Source: RXOA01 sp964547105 (GTDB lineage: Bacteria > Bipolaricaulota > Bipolaricaulia > UBA7950 > UBA9294). From it: a stretch of 41,052 nt of DNA. Of this stretch, positions 33,644 through 41,052 are shown one piece after another (position 1 is the stretch's first letter; every line of letters begins with the position of its first letter). The notes below the pieces were generated by a model. That model was given only the letters and a program-made list of their open reading frames with translations, did not search any database and was not told the DNA's origin. Made by a program: the position numbers and the translations under genes. The stretch spans positions 1 to 41,052 of the forward strand of contig CAZJLO010000015.1 of assembly GCA_964547105.1 (NCBI GenBank), in the 5' to 3' direction.

Positions 33644-34141
33644 TCAGCGTAGCGACTTGTGGAGGATCAGGTAATCCATTTCTTCCGCCGCCCGCGTCAC
33701 CTGAAATCCGAGCTGCGCAAAGACGGCTCGCGCCCGCTCGTTCGCCACCTTTACGCCGATTTCGATCTCGTCCGAAGCGTCTGCATAGTTGTCCTCCAGG
33801 TCACGAACCACACGGCGGGCAATTCCTCGGCTTCGGAAATCAGGGAACAGCACGAGGTCATGAAGGTACAACCGGTGTCCTTGCTGCTCCGTCCACAGCA
33901 GCCCGGCACATTGCCTGCCGACAAGGATTCGATAGATCTCACCGGTGTTGACGAACCATGTCTTGAGATCCTCCCAGCGCCGCTTGCCGGCTACCGCCGG
34001 CGAAGCAGGTTGCATCTCGCCCTGGCACTGGTCGTACAGCAGAGCAAACAGCGCCTCGCGCTGCACGAGATCTGTCGGCGCATAGTGGAGAACTCCCTCA
34101 AATGAGCTCATGATTCGATCATGCAGGACGCTCTGCGTCAA
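33644..34141 (-). CDS. GNAT family N-acetyltransferase
   Basis: 165 residues. 'RLYLHDLVLFPDFRSRGIARRVVRDLEDNYA' near 90-120 has the GNAT strand and acetyl-CoA loop (R-S-R-G-I-A), and 'NERARAVFAQLGFQVTRAAEEMDYLIL' closes the fold. TTG at 34139-34141 overlaps the hydrolase stop (TTGA), with GGGAG eight bases upstream, pointing to translational coupling. An ATG ten codons later lacks a ribosome site. The acceptor is unknown; coupling suggests a shared pathway with the hydrolase. Confidence 0.87.
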   Translation of the reverse strand: MTQSVLHDRIMSSFEGVLHYAPTDLVQREALFALLYDQCQGEMQPASPAVAGKRRWEDLKTWFVNTGEIYRILVGRQCAGLLWTEQQGHRLYLHDLVLFPDFRSRGIARRVVRDLEDNYADASDEIEIGVKVANERARAVFAQLGFQVTRAAEEMDYLILHKSLR

Positions 34142-34983
34142 GGCAAGTCACTCCCGGTGGAGCGCCACCAACTACCGTCCGGCCGGCGCGCGATGTATGT
34201 CTCACCCTCCTGCCAGATCGATTCCAGTCGGTGATTGAAGCGGTTTCCGATCAAATGAACGCCATGCCCCGCCTCGCGGAATACTTCGAAACGAGCTCCG
34301 ATCGACAGGGCCAGCTTCGGCGATGCTGCTCGAATCGCTGCATCTATCCATGAGAACGGGCGGTCTCCTCCGGCGACGACCATCTTCGGGAACAATGCAG
34401 CGCGCAGGACGCATTCCGAAATCCGAATCTTCCACGGAGGCGGCTCGCGCATCATCGCGCTGACGGCGCGCCGGTGCTCCGGAGCCAGGCTGGGAGGGAT
34501 CGGAATGGTGAGCCCGCTGATGTGGACAAACTGCTCCCAGAACGACTCCGGAGAGAGTCTGTCGGCCTCATCAAACAACGGCGCAAGTCGCTGGATAAGC
34601 GTCTCAACCGCCGGGTCGCCTCTGAGGCAAGAGAACGCGAGCGGCTCGATCACGGTGAGAGATCGCACCGATTCCGGATAAGACGAGGCAACCGCCAACG
34701 CAATCGCTCCGCCCGATGAGAATCCCACCAAGTGTGCCGATGGGCGGAGTGCGCCGGCAACGAGGGAGATATCGATCGCCGCAGTCCGACGCCCCGGCTG
34801 GCGCGTCCGTCCCGCATACCCGTCCCGAACCACGCTCCGGAGCTCATAGCGATCAGCAAGTGCTCGTACACTCTTCCATGTGGCGTGCGGCACATTGACC
34901 AAGCTGCCATGCACAAGGACCACCGGCGGACCTTGTCCACGGCCCCAAACAGCAATCGAATCCGCACCCGCATGACCGGTCAT
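34138..34983 (-). CDS. Alpha/beta hydrolase
   Basis: 281 residues. 'GPPVVLVHGSLVN' near 19 is the oxyanion block. 'AHLVGFSSGGAIALAVA' near 83-99 holds the nucleophile Ser (G-F-S-S-G-G). 'REAGHGVHLIGNRFNHRLESIW' near 240 has the catalytic His. It is not closely like the 8194/14465 pair. It might be an esterase, lactonase or C-C hydrolase. The upstream ribosome site is weak. It is coupled to the GNAT gene by a four-base overlap. Confidence 0.86.
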   Translation of the reverse strand: MTGHAGADSIAVWGRGQGPPVVLVHGSLVNVPHATWKSVRALADRYELRSVVRDGYAGRTRQPGRRTAAIDISLVAGALRPSAHLVGFSSGGAIALAVASSYPESVRSLTVIEPLAFSCLRGDPAVETLIQRLAPLFDEADRLSPESFWEQFVHISGLTIPIPPSLAPEHRRAVSAMMREPPPWKIRISECVLRAALFPKMVVAGGDRPFSWIDAAIRAASPKLALSIGARFEVFREAGHGVHLIGNRFNHRLESIWQEGETYIARRPDGSWWRSTGSDLP

Positions 34984-35095
34984 CTCAGCATGCTATCTGC
35001 TCATCTCCGGTCAAGGCCAATTCGATCCGTGTCTCCAAACTTGCTCACGGATCCGGCCGCTCCGAGAATGAAGAAGATAAAGGAAGGAGGCTGCG

Positions 35096-35491
35096 ATGGG
35101 CAAGCGTTTCCAAACCCCAGGAGATTTCAGCTGGACGGAGCTGATGACGAGGGATGTCGACGCGGCGAAGTCGTTCTATCGTGCCGTGCTCGGCTGGGAA
35201 CTCGAGGACATCAACATGCCAAGCGGCCCGACTACAACGATCCAGGCTGGCGGCGAGCAAGTCGGCGGCATCATGCCGATGCCGGAAGATGTTCCCGCAG
35301 GGACTCCGCCTCACTGGGCGACCTACGTCACTGTACAGGATGTTGATACGGTAGCCGCGCGGATCCGTCGGCATGGCGGAACCGTTCTCGTCCCCCCGAT
35401 GGACATCCCGTTCGTTGGACGGTTCTGTACCTTCTGCGATCCGCAAGGCGCCGTTCTCAGCGTCATCAGCTATACGCCAGACACGGAGTAG
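35096..35491 (+). CDS. VOC family (glyoxalase/bleomycin-resistance fold) protein
   Basis: 131 residues, ATG after AAGGAGG. The first beta-alpha-beta unit is 'FSWTELMTRDVDAAKSFYRAVLGWELEDI' and the second is 'HWATYVTVQDVDTVAARIRRHGGTVLVPPMDIPFVGRFCTFCDPQGAVLSVI', with the usual late Asp-Pro-x-Gly. The metal-binding residues of true glyoxalases are only partly visible, so it may be a metal-independent binding or isomerase-like member. The function is open. Confidence 0.9.
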   Translation: MGKRFQTPGDFSWTELMTRDVDAAKSFYRAVLGWELEDINMPSGPTTTIQAGGEQVGGIMPMPEDVPAGTPPHWATYVTVQDVDTVAARIRRHGGTVLVPPMDIPFVGRFCTFCDPQGAVLSVISYTPDTE

Positions 35492-35527
35492 AGTCCGCCG
35501 GCTGAAAGCCGGACGGCAAAGGACGAA

Positions 35528-36202
35528 TTGAAACCGTTCATCATATGCGTTCCGCTCCGAGGATGCTCCGCCTACGTCATCAAACAGCGAGGCGCGATCC
35601 TCGTGGATGCCGGATTGATCGGCGATGGCGACCGACTGGTTCGTAGGCTCGCAGAGTTGAAGTTTCTTGATGACCTGGCTCTGGTGCTCGCGACCCACGG
35701 GCATGCCGATCATACCGGCGGCCTTGCCGCCGTCCGTCGGAACGGCCCCGGGCAGCTTAGGATCGCGGCACACGCCGCCGCCGCTCCGTTCGTCGAAGCG
35801 GGGCGGAATGCTCCGTGTCGTCCGGCAACCGCCCTCGGATATCTTGCCCGGCCGTTCATCGCGATGATGCCGCGTTCTCCGGGGATTGCCGTGGATGTTG
35901 CACTGCGAGATGAGGTCAGTCTTCTCCCCTATGGCGTGGAGGGGACGATTGCGCCCACGCCCGGCCATACGTTGGGATGTGTTTCCATCGTGTTGCCGAC
36001 CGGTGAGGCCGTTGTCGGCGACCTGTTGATGACGGCGCTCGGACGAGGCACCTTGCCTCGACTCCCGTTGTTCACCCAGGATGTCAAACGGTGGAAGCAA
36101 AGCGTCACCGGATTGCTGGACCGCGGGATTCGGACGTTCCACGCCGCCCACGGAGGCCCGTTCTCGGCATCGCAGGTTCGCCGATTGTTGGAGCGCATCT
36201 AG
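35528..36202 (+). CDS. Metallo-beta-lactamase-fold hydrolase
   Basis: 224 residues. 'LATHGHADHTGGLAAV' near 57-65 is the H-x-H-x-D-H zinc motif. 'PTPGHTLGCVSIVL' near 143 gives the third His, 'AVVGDLLM' near 163 the bridging Asp, and 'FHAAHGGPFS' near 205 the last His. The start is TTG 35528 after AAAGGA. A small hairpin sits between this gene and the VOC gene. Substrates range from lactones to thioesters and glutathione conjugates; none can be chosen here. Confidence 0.9.
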   Translation: MKPFIICVPLRGCSAYVIKQRGAILVDAGLIGDGDRLVRRLAELKFLDDLALVLATHGHADHTGGLAAVRRNGPGQLRIAAHAAAAPFVEAGRNAPCRPATALGYLARPFIAMMPRSPGIAVDVALRDEVSLLPYGVEGTIAPTPGHTLGCVSIVLPTGEAVVGDLLMTALGRGTLPRLPLFTQDVKRWKQSVTGLLDRGIRTFHAAHGGPFSASQVRRLLERI

Positions 36203-36341
36203 GACCGAGCTCCGGCGGACGGCGAGTCGGCTGACTTCGACTTCGGAGCATCGTCCGGAGTCCTTCCCAAGCCGGATCCACCTCAATCCGATCTCACCGG
36301 CGACAACCGTCGCGCAAACCCTTGCATTTTTCCTTTCGGAA

Positions 36342-36369
36342 GTTAATATTTCGTTCATTAATCATTAAC
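36342..36369. promoter_or_regulatory. Candidate MarR operator/promoter region
   Basis: An A/T-rich island in GC-rich DNA with inverted repeat TTAAT (36343-36347), nine bases, ATTAA (36357-36361), and a further outer ATTAAC (36364-36369). The spacing suits a MarR dimer. Probably autoregulatory. Confidence 0.4.
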
Positions 36370-36397
36370 ATTCCAATAATCTTCGCAAGGAGGGATC

Positions 36398-36877
36398 TTG
36401 TTGGAGAATCATCTTCAACCCCCAATCGGGGGCCCGCTGGCGCAGTTGTTCAGTCTGGGAAAGGAAATGGCATCGCTGCGACCGTGTTTTCATGATCTCG
36501 GCATTCACCAGGGACAACTTCCCGTTCTTGCAGTATTGAACGAACAAGACGGCCTACCGCAGACCGAACTGGCGAAGATTCTCCACATCAGTCCACCCGC
36601 GATGACAAGCCTTCTGAAGCGACTGGAGAAGGGCGGCTGGATCGAGCGACGGCGTGATGAACGGGATCATCGAATCTGGCGTGTGTATGTCACCGAGAAG
36701 GCGCGTTCAGTCAAGGTTCGGGTTCTGGGAACGTTTGCCCAACTGGAATCGCGTCTTCTCGACTCGTTCACCGAGGAAGAGAGAGACGATCTGCAACGGC
36801 TTCTCGCCAAGTTGACCAATCAGGTAAGGAGCATCAATCATACTGCAGGACGTGAGGGAAGTGCCGGAGCCGCGTAA
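36398..36877 (+). CDS. MarR-family transcriptional regulator
   Basis: 159 residues. TTG 36398, or the TTG right after it, follows AAGGAGG. The winged helix is 'HQGQLPVLAVLNEQDGLPQTELAKILHISPPAMTSLLKRLEKGGWIERRRDERDHRIWRVYVTEK', with the family's D-x-R-x2-R wing (DERDHR). MarR proteins repress nearby genes and let go on binding small phenolic or lipid-like ligands. It is followed 90 bases later by a secreted protein and an ABC exporter pair on the same strand, the likely targets. Confidence 0.93.
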   Translation: MLENHLQPPIGGPLAQLFSLGKEMASLRPCFHDLGIHQGQLPVLAVLNEQDGLPQTELAKILHISPPAMTSLLKRLEKGGWIERRRDERDHRIWRVYVTEKARSVKVRVLGTFAQLESRLLDSFTEEERDDLQRLLAKLTNQVRSINHTAGREGSAGAA

Positions 36878-36967
36878 CCGCCATCGAGCCGCGGTCGTTA
36901 GCTGCCCCGAGATCAAGCGAGACCGAAAGAAGCACCTAAGAGAGGGCATAGAGAAGGAGTCTATAAC

Positions 36968-37567
36968 ATGAGAAAACCCATGATGATCGTGTTGTTCGCC
37001 GCGCTTGCAGCAATCTCTGTCGCCGGTTTGGCCCAGCAGAGCATCGAGGACTTTCCCCTGGGGACAACGGCGATGGTGTACGAGATCGTCAGCGAGGAGT
37101 ACGTCGAACCGGTGACGCTTGCACTGACTATTGAGGTTCTCGAAGACGAGATCTACCGGATGAATATGTCGATCGGAGCTGAAGGGACCGCTGACCAGCT
37201 TGGGGGCTTCGGGTTTATGTTCCTCGGGGCGGGCGTCTCTACGGGCGGAGGAGAGGATATCAGCTACTCGGCACTGGAAGCGCTGTTCGATCGAAGCGAG
37301 TTGCTTGAGGAGGGCGAGGACTACATTCTTCCGCAAGGCGGGTCGTTCACCGAGATTGTCGCGGTCGAGATCGCTTCGGTATGGTGTTTGGAAGGTGTTC
37401 TTGTCGATCCCGACAACTCCGACGTCAGAACGACCGTCGCCTTTGCATTGACCTACCCCGTGTACAGCTCACCGCGGCTGACCGTACAAGAGCGCGTCGA
37501 CGGCGAGTGGGCCACCACATTCAAGATGGAACTTGTAGAGTACGTATTCACGGCCCCGGAGGCCTAG
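36968..37567 (+). CDS. Secreted protein of unknown family in the MacB-type operon
   Basis: 199 residues, ATG after AAGGAG. Signal peptide 'MMIVLFAALAAISVAGLAQ', cleaved near LAQ. The mature domain is acidic and strand-rich ('TLALTIEVLEDEIYRMNMSIGAEG', 'TVAFALTYPVYSSPRLTVQERVDGEW') with a single Cys. No family recognised. The stop is two bases before the ATPase ATG, so it is in the same operon. It may be a periplasmic partner or substrate of the exporter. Confidence 0.85.
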   Translation: MRKPMMIVLFAALAAISVAGLAQQSIEDFPLGTTAMVYEIVSEEYVEPVTLALTIEVLEDEIYRMNMSIGAEGTADQLGGFGFMFLGAGVSTGGGEDISYSALEALFDRSELLEEGEDYILPQGGSFTEIVAVEIASVWCLEGVLVDPDNSDVRTTVAFALTYPVYSSPRLTVQERVDGEWATTFKMELVEYVFTAPEA

Positions 37568-37569
37568 CG

Positions 37570-38256
37570 ATGAACCTGCTCGAACTTCAAGACGTGACGA
37601 AAGACTACCAACTCGGCAAGACGATAGTCCGCGCCCTGCGGGGACTGGATCTTGAGATCGCGCAGGGAGAGGTTATCGCGATCATGGGCCCGTCCGGTTC
37701 GGGCAAGTCCACGCTGATGCATATTCTCGGTGCGCTGGATGTTCCGACCACAGGGATTGCTGAGCTCGACGGAACGGACCTTGCATCGCTGTCCGAGTCG
37801 CAATTGGTCGCAATACGCGGCCGTCGGATCGGGTTCGTGTTTCAGACATTTAACCTGATCCAGACCCTGAGCGCCCAGATGAACGTCGAGCTCCCGATGA
37901 TCTTCCAGAAGGTTCCCCGCGGGGAACGAGCGCAAAAGGCAATTTCGCTGCTGGAGCGCGTCGGCTTGGGGGATCGAACGCATCATAAGCCGAACGAGCT
38001 CTCGGGCGGCGAACGACAACGGGTCGCCGTGGCTCGTGCCTTGGCCAACGATCCGGAGATCATCCTCGCCGACGAGCCAACCGGAAACCTCGATTCGGAA
38101 AGCGGGTCATCGATCCTCAACCTGCTCAAGACGCTCAGCAAGAGTGACGGTAAAACGATTATCTTGGTCACGCACGATCCGGAAGCAGCAGAGATCGCCG
38201 ACCGCGTCGTTCGTCTGAAGGACGGCGCCGTCCGCAAGGAGGCTGATCATGTTTAG
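37570..38256 (+). CDS. ABC transporter ATP-binding protein (MacB/LolD type)
   Basis: 228 residues. Walker A 'GPSGSGKST' near 41, Q-loop 'FQTFNLI' near 94, signature 'LSGGERQRVAVARAL' near 146, Walker B 'IILADEPTGNLD' near 166 and the His switch 'LVTHD' near 200. The 'TGNLD' and 'SQLVAIRGRRIGFVFQ' blocks are those of MacB/LolD-type ATPases, which drive mechanotransmission across the envelope rather than membrane transport through a channel. The stop overlaps the permease start by eight bases. Confidence 0.96.
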   Translation: MNLLELQDVTKDYQLGKTIVRALRGLDLEIAQGEVIAIMGPSGSGKSTLMHILGALDVPTTGIAELDGTDLASLSESQLVAIRGRRIGFVFQTFNLIQTLSAQMNVELPMIFQKVPRGERAQKAISLLERVGLGDRTHHKPNELSGGERQRVAVARALANDPEIILADEPTGNLDSESGSSILNLLKTLSKSDGKTIILVTHDPEAAEIADRVVRLKDGAVRKEADHV

Positions 38257-39490
38257 GGATTTCCTCCTCCTTGCAGCGCGGAGTATCGCTCACCGCAAGA
38301 TGCGAAGCTGGCTGACGATCATCGGCGTGTTCATCGGGATCACCGCCGTGGTCGCCCTGATCTCGATCGGATTGGGCCTGGAGAAGACGATCAACGATCA
38401 AGTCAGCGATGTGTTCGGTGTGGACACGTTTGTGATCTCGCCGGAAGGCACGTTCGGACCCGGTGGCGGACACGCAAACGAGACGTTCGCCATCGATCTG
38501 GAGGAGCTACGTGCGATTGATGGCGTCAGGGAGGCGGCTGCGATTCGTGATGAGACCGGGTTCGTCGAAGGACTGCCGGATGCAGAAGGGGATTCAGTCA
38601 AGGGACTTCTTTCCGTGATGGGGCTCTCTCCCGAATTCCTGACGGAGTTCCCCTCGTTCGTCGGCGAGGTCGAGCTCGAAGAGGGAGGACGCTACTTCGC
38701 CGAAACGGACCAGTATGTAACGCTCTTGGGCAGCGAGGCTGCTCAAAGGCTGAATGCATCGTTGGGCTCGATAATCAGGATCGAGGGCCAGCCATTCGAA
38801 GTCGTGGGCATCTTCCTCGCAAGCAATGAGGAGGGAACGGATGAACGCGGCATGATGAGCTTCAACGCAGGGGCTGGTGACGACACCGTATTCGTCCCCT
38901 ACAATGTGCTGCTCGATCTTTACGGACCGGCGGAGACGGTCGTAGTCACCTTGGTTCGGATCACCGAAGGAGCCGATGTCGACGACGTGGCGGACCGCAC
39001 GGAAACAGCGCTCAACGAGCAGGGCGCCGAGATCATGACGATCACCTACAGCGATATCTCCGACATGGTGGGTACCGTGATGTCGACGATTAGCGCATTC
39101 CTTGCCGGAATCGCCGGAATTTCCCTTCTTGTCGGCGCCGTCGGGGTGATGAACACGATGTTCACTTCGGTGCTGGAGCGTACCAAGGAAATCGGCGTGA
39201 TGAAAGCGGTCGGTGCCAAGAACAGCCATGTGTGGACTATCTTCCTGATCGAATCCGGCATGATGGGATTGGTTGGCGGCGCGGTGGGAACGATCTTTGG
39301 GCTTGCCCTCAGTTGGATCGCCTCGGCGTTGCTCGGTCGGGTGTTCGGGATCGACATCGCGGTCGTTGCGAGCGCATCGCTGATCATCATCACGTTGGCG
39401 GGCTCGTTCACCCTGGGAGCGATCGCCGGTCTCTGGCCGGCACGACGAGCCTCGAAGCTCCCCGTCGTGGACGCTCTGCGCTACGAGTAG
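38249..39490 (+). CDS. FtsX/MacB-type ABC permease
   Basis: 413 residues. N-terminal membrane helix 'SWLTIIGVFIGITAVVALISI' near 20-42, then a large periplasmic MacB-type domain (about 45-270: 'VFGVDTFVISPEG', 'VVGIFLASNEEG', 'AETVVVTLVRI'). Three more helices follow near 280-400, with the FtsX signature 'GVMNTMFTSVLERTKEIGVMKAVGAKNSHVW'. It partners the upstream ATPase and probably exports a peptide, lipid or toxin under MarR control. No MacA-type adaptor gene is present; the secreted protein upstream may take that role. Confidence 0.94.
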   Translation: MFRDFLLLAARSIAHRKMRSWLTIIGVFIGITAVVALISIGLGLEKTINDQVSDVFGVDTFVISPEGTFGPGGGHANETFAIDLEELRAIDGVREAAAIRDETGFVEGLPDAEGDSVKGLLSVMGLSPEFLTEFPSFVGEVELEEGGRYFAETDQYVTLLGSEAAQRLNASLGSIIRIEGQPFEVVGIFLASNEEGTDERGMMSFNAGAGDDTVFVPYNVLLDLYGPAETVVVTLVRITEGADVDDVADRTETALNEQGAEIMTITYSDISDMVGTVMSTISAFLAGIAGISLLVGAVGVMNTMFTSVLERTKEIGVMKAVGAKNSHVWTIFLIESGMMGLVGGAVGTIFGLALSWIASALLGRVFGIDIAVVASASLIIITLAGSFTLGAIAGLWPARRASKLPVVDALRYE

Positions 39491-39777
39491 CCCTGCAAGT
39501 CAGAGGAGGGTCGGCCTGAAAGTCGTCCCTCCTGCTGATTCGCCCTCTCTCGGTCGCGACACGGTTCATCTCGTACTGACATCAACGGGGTGCTGGGTCG
39601 CCACTCGTCTCCTCTTCGGTGGGACCGCAACACACCCGAATTGAGACATCCATCGGTGTGGTCGGTAGCCCCCCCCTGTGGGCAAGCCGTTCGCCGGACC
39701 AGCGTCGCGGAGCAACGCAATGTTTTATCCGGTCTGTATTTTCGAGACTTCCAGTCGCGTCTGTCGCTTGATGAGGA

Positions 39778-39890
39778 TTGACATCGATCCGCAGAAAGAC
39801 GTATTGAGAAGTTGCAGCATCGCCGGAAGGGCGACTGCGGAGTGGCTTGAATCTAGGGAAGTGATCACATGATTCAAGCCACTTCTCTTT
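39778..39890 (+). ncRNA. Candidate small RNA with its own promoter and terminator
   Basis: A perfect TTGACA -35 is followed 18 bases later by TATTGA (weak -10), and a transcript of about 75 bases would end at the strong terminator. No open frame with a ribosome site fits. Speculative. Confidence 0.25.
39841..39890 (+). terminator. Strong Rho-independent terminator
   Basis: A 13-base perfect stem, AGTGGCTTGAATC (39841-39853) with GATTCAAGCCACT (39871-39883), then TCTCTTTTTCC. It lies 40 bases past the end of the converging phosphotransferase gene and could serve both directions. Confidence 0.7.
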
Positions 39891-39931
39891 TCCATTGGTT
39901 TGCGACCAGCTTGACGGCATTCCCCGGCCCG

Positions 39932-41052
39932 CTATCCCGAGATCCGGCCGTTGTCCAGCGAATGAGCGAGTGCTCCTAGCACGTCCTCCGTGTACTCGGC
40001 ATAGGTGAATCCGGCGTTGGGGGGAAGCTGTCGCTCGGCAAGCTGTTGAGCCAGTCCCCAGCAGCCGGCATGCAGCCGAACCACAAACACCATATCCGCC
40101 AATCTGAGACGGTTTTCTCTGTTCGCCCTTCCGAAATACGCTTTCAGAATGACATCCTGCAGCTCCTGCGCCACGGGAAGATTCTCCCCACAAGCAACCA
40201 CAAGCGTGGCCAGGTCGAAGGCCGGATCGCCCGTTCCAACGAATTCCCAGTCGAGGATTCGAATCGGTTCTGTGCTGAGAAGGTTTCCGGCGAACAGGTC
40301 GTTGTGACACAGCACCCGATCCCCTTCGTCAAGGTGTCCTCGCCGCTCTCGAATCCGTTGCATATGCTCGGTGAGTCGGGTGAGAACCGCCGGGCGTTGG
40401 AGGTCCTTTCTTCCTGCCTCTTCCGCGATTCTCTCGATCCGCTTAAATGGATCGAACCGATGATTGACACGAGGGAGAGTGTGAATCCTCTTGACGGCAC
40501 CGACCAGCCGCCGCAGGGTTCCGCCGGTTTTGTACTCGTCGGGAGCGGCTTCATACGGCACGGCAGCAATCCTCCGCGTGACAAGATGGCCCTCCGGAAG
40601 ATCATAGTGGACGACCTCCGGTCCCAGGCCCACGACCTCGGCGGCGCGAAGTATGTCCCGCTCCGCGTACCGGTCGATCTCAAGCCGCGCTGCATTCGGA
40701 GAAGCGATCCGCACAACAAACTCTTCCCCGTCCAGCTCGACCGAGTAGTTCTCGTTGGTCAATCCCCGGATCCGCCGGACGTTTCCGATCCGATCGGACG
40801 AATAGCCCAAGCTCCCGAGGTACTGATCGATGCTTGGATACGCCGGCATGTCGCTTGTAGAACGGGAAGCTGCAGGCAACATCTCGATGGCAAACCAGCG
40901 TATCCATCGTTCCTGCTCAACCGTCTCCACCGCGTCCCGGCGATAGTGCTCTCGAACCCAGCTGACGGCGTCTTGCGCCTTCACCCCGGCAAGCACCGCC
41001 ATGCAGGCAAGAACCGTCCCCGTCCGTCCGATCCCGCCGGCGCAGCCGATCT
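39932..41052 (-). CDS. Protein-tyrosine phosphatase domain fused to an APH/choline-kinase-like domain, N-terminally cut
   Basis: The open frame enters from the right edge. The first residues, 'IGCAGGIGRTGTVLACMAVL', give the C-x5-R phosphatase loop (Cys codon 41042-41044), then 'AVSWVREHYRRDAVETVEQERWIRWF', as in bacterial dual-specificity-type phosphatases. After a 25-residue linker comes an aminoglycoside/choline phosphotransferase domain: 'LTNENYSVELDGEEFVVRIA' (nucleotide strand), 'VLCHNDLFAGNLL' (H-x-D-x4-N) and 'IRILDWEFVGTGDPAFDLA' (metal Asp). One chain would thus carry a phosphatase and a small-molecule kinase. The visible part is about 373 residues; the phosphatase N-terminus is off the window. 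Substrates unknown, perhaps a phospho-alcohol or head-group. Confidence 0.85.
   Translation of the reverse strand, partial: IGCAGGIGRTGTVLACMAVLAGVKAQDAVSWVREHYRRDAVETVEQERWIRWFAIEMLPAASRSTSDMPAYPSIDQYLGSLGYSSDRIGNVRRIRGLTNENYSVELDGEEFVVRIASPNAARLEIDRYAERDILRAAEVVGLGPEVVHYDLPEGHLVTRRIAAVPYEAAPDEYKTGGTLRRLVGAVKRIHTLPRVNHRFDPFKRIERIAEEAGRKDLQRPAVLTRLTEHMQRIRERRGHLDEGDRVLCHNDLFAGNLLSTEPIRILDWEFVGTGDPAFDLATLVVACGENLPVAQELQDVILKAYFGRANRENRLRLADMVFVVRLHAGCWGLAQQLAERQLPPNAGFTYAEYTEDVLGALAHSLDNGRISG

Larger units (their letters stand above)
39491..39931. other. 440-base stretch with hairpins and a possible small RNA
   Basis: AGGAGGG at 39504-39510 can pair with CCCTCCT at 39527-39533 (weak terminator after the permease). 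A TTGACA at 39778-39783 and a strong terminator at 39841-39890 frame a possible short transcript. No protein-coding gene is supported. Confidence 0.45.

Noticed and set aside
35045..36358. A 437-codon minus-strand frame
   Set aside because: Covers two well-supported plus-strand genes (VOC and metallo-beta-lactamase fold) and shows no family features.
1..41052. CRISPR arrays, tRNA or rRNA genes, transposases
   Set aside because: No evenly spaced repeats, no tRNA T-loop with a matching acceptor stem, no rRNA stretches and no transposase motifs were seen on either strand by eye.

Overview
The window is bacterial DNA of roughly 58% G+C with short intergenic spacers, good Shine-Dalgarno sites and an unusually large share of GTG and TTG starts. 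A run of ten Ns at 13557-13566 marks it as a draft or metagenome-assembled scaffold. The gene mix (RIO-type kinase, MJ1255-type glycosyltransferase, EFR1-type flavodoxin/ferredoxin, sugar ABC operon with a GH13_18 phosphorylase, RGG-tailed RNA-binding protein) fits a deep-branching anaerobic lineage such as Bipolaricaulota (Acetothermia) or a Thermotogota-like relative. That placement is inference: there is no rRNA or phylogenetic marker here. I found no tRNA, rRNA, CRISPR array, insertion sequence, phage or plasmid gene.

Left part (1-19.4 kb): the tail of an RGG-box protein, a PNPOx-like protein, GNAT acetyltransferases and a MurG-like glycosyltransferase. A tightly overlapping trio follows (TatT-like secreted protein, a glycerophosphodiester phosphodiesterase with altered active-site residues, and a protein I cannot assign). 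The 8.2-15.4 kb stretch holds two close paralogues of one alpha/beta hydrolase, a nitroreductase plus the decayed C-terminus of a second one, a RIO kinase, and a secreted fibronectin type III protein split by the assembly gap. A minus-strand run (unknown protein, metallophosphoesterase, thioesterase, hydrolase) follows. It is divergent from a secreted fusion of a DJ-1/PfpI domain to seven propeller-type repeats.

Centre (20.5-28.6 kb): the most coherent system. A cytoplasmic GntR regulator is fused to a complete sugar-binding-protein domain. It precedes an ABC sugar importer (binding protein and two permeases), a GH13 subfamily-18 glycoside phosphorylase resembling glucosylglycerate/sucrose phosphorylases, and a GT4 glycosyltransferase overlapping it by four bases. 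A perfect 18-bp palindrome lies over an extended -10 element in front of the importer. A 13-bp hairpin after the binding-protein gene may set a higher level of binding protein than permease. The reading is import of a glucoside, phosphorolysis, and possibly resynthesis of a related glycoside, with the fused regulator sensing the sugar.

Right part (28.6-41 kb): an EFR1-type iron-sulfur flavoprotein, a MarR-type regulator divergent from a large serine hydrolase, a frameshifted DUF1801 gene, an AhpD-like protein, GNAT, hydrolase, VOC and metallo-beta-lactamase-fold proteins. A MarR gene then leads a secreted protein and a MacB-type ABC exporter pair. At the right edge a protein-tyrosine phosphatase domain is fused to an aminoglycoside/choline-kinase-like domain.

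Duplication and decay recur: paralogous hydrolases, a nitroreductase remnant, a MarR paralogue broken at a G-run, and DUF1801 broken twice.
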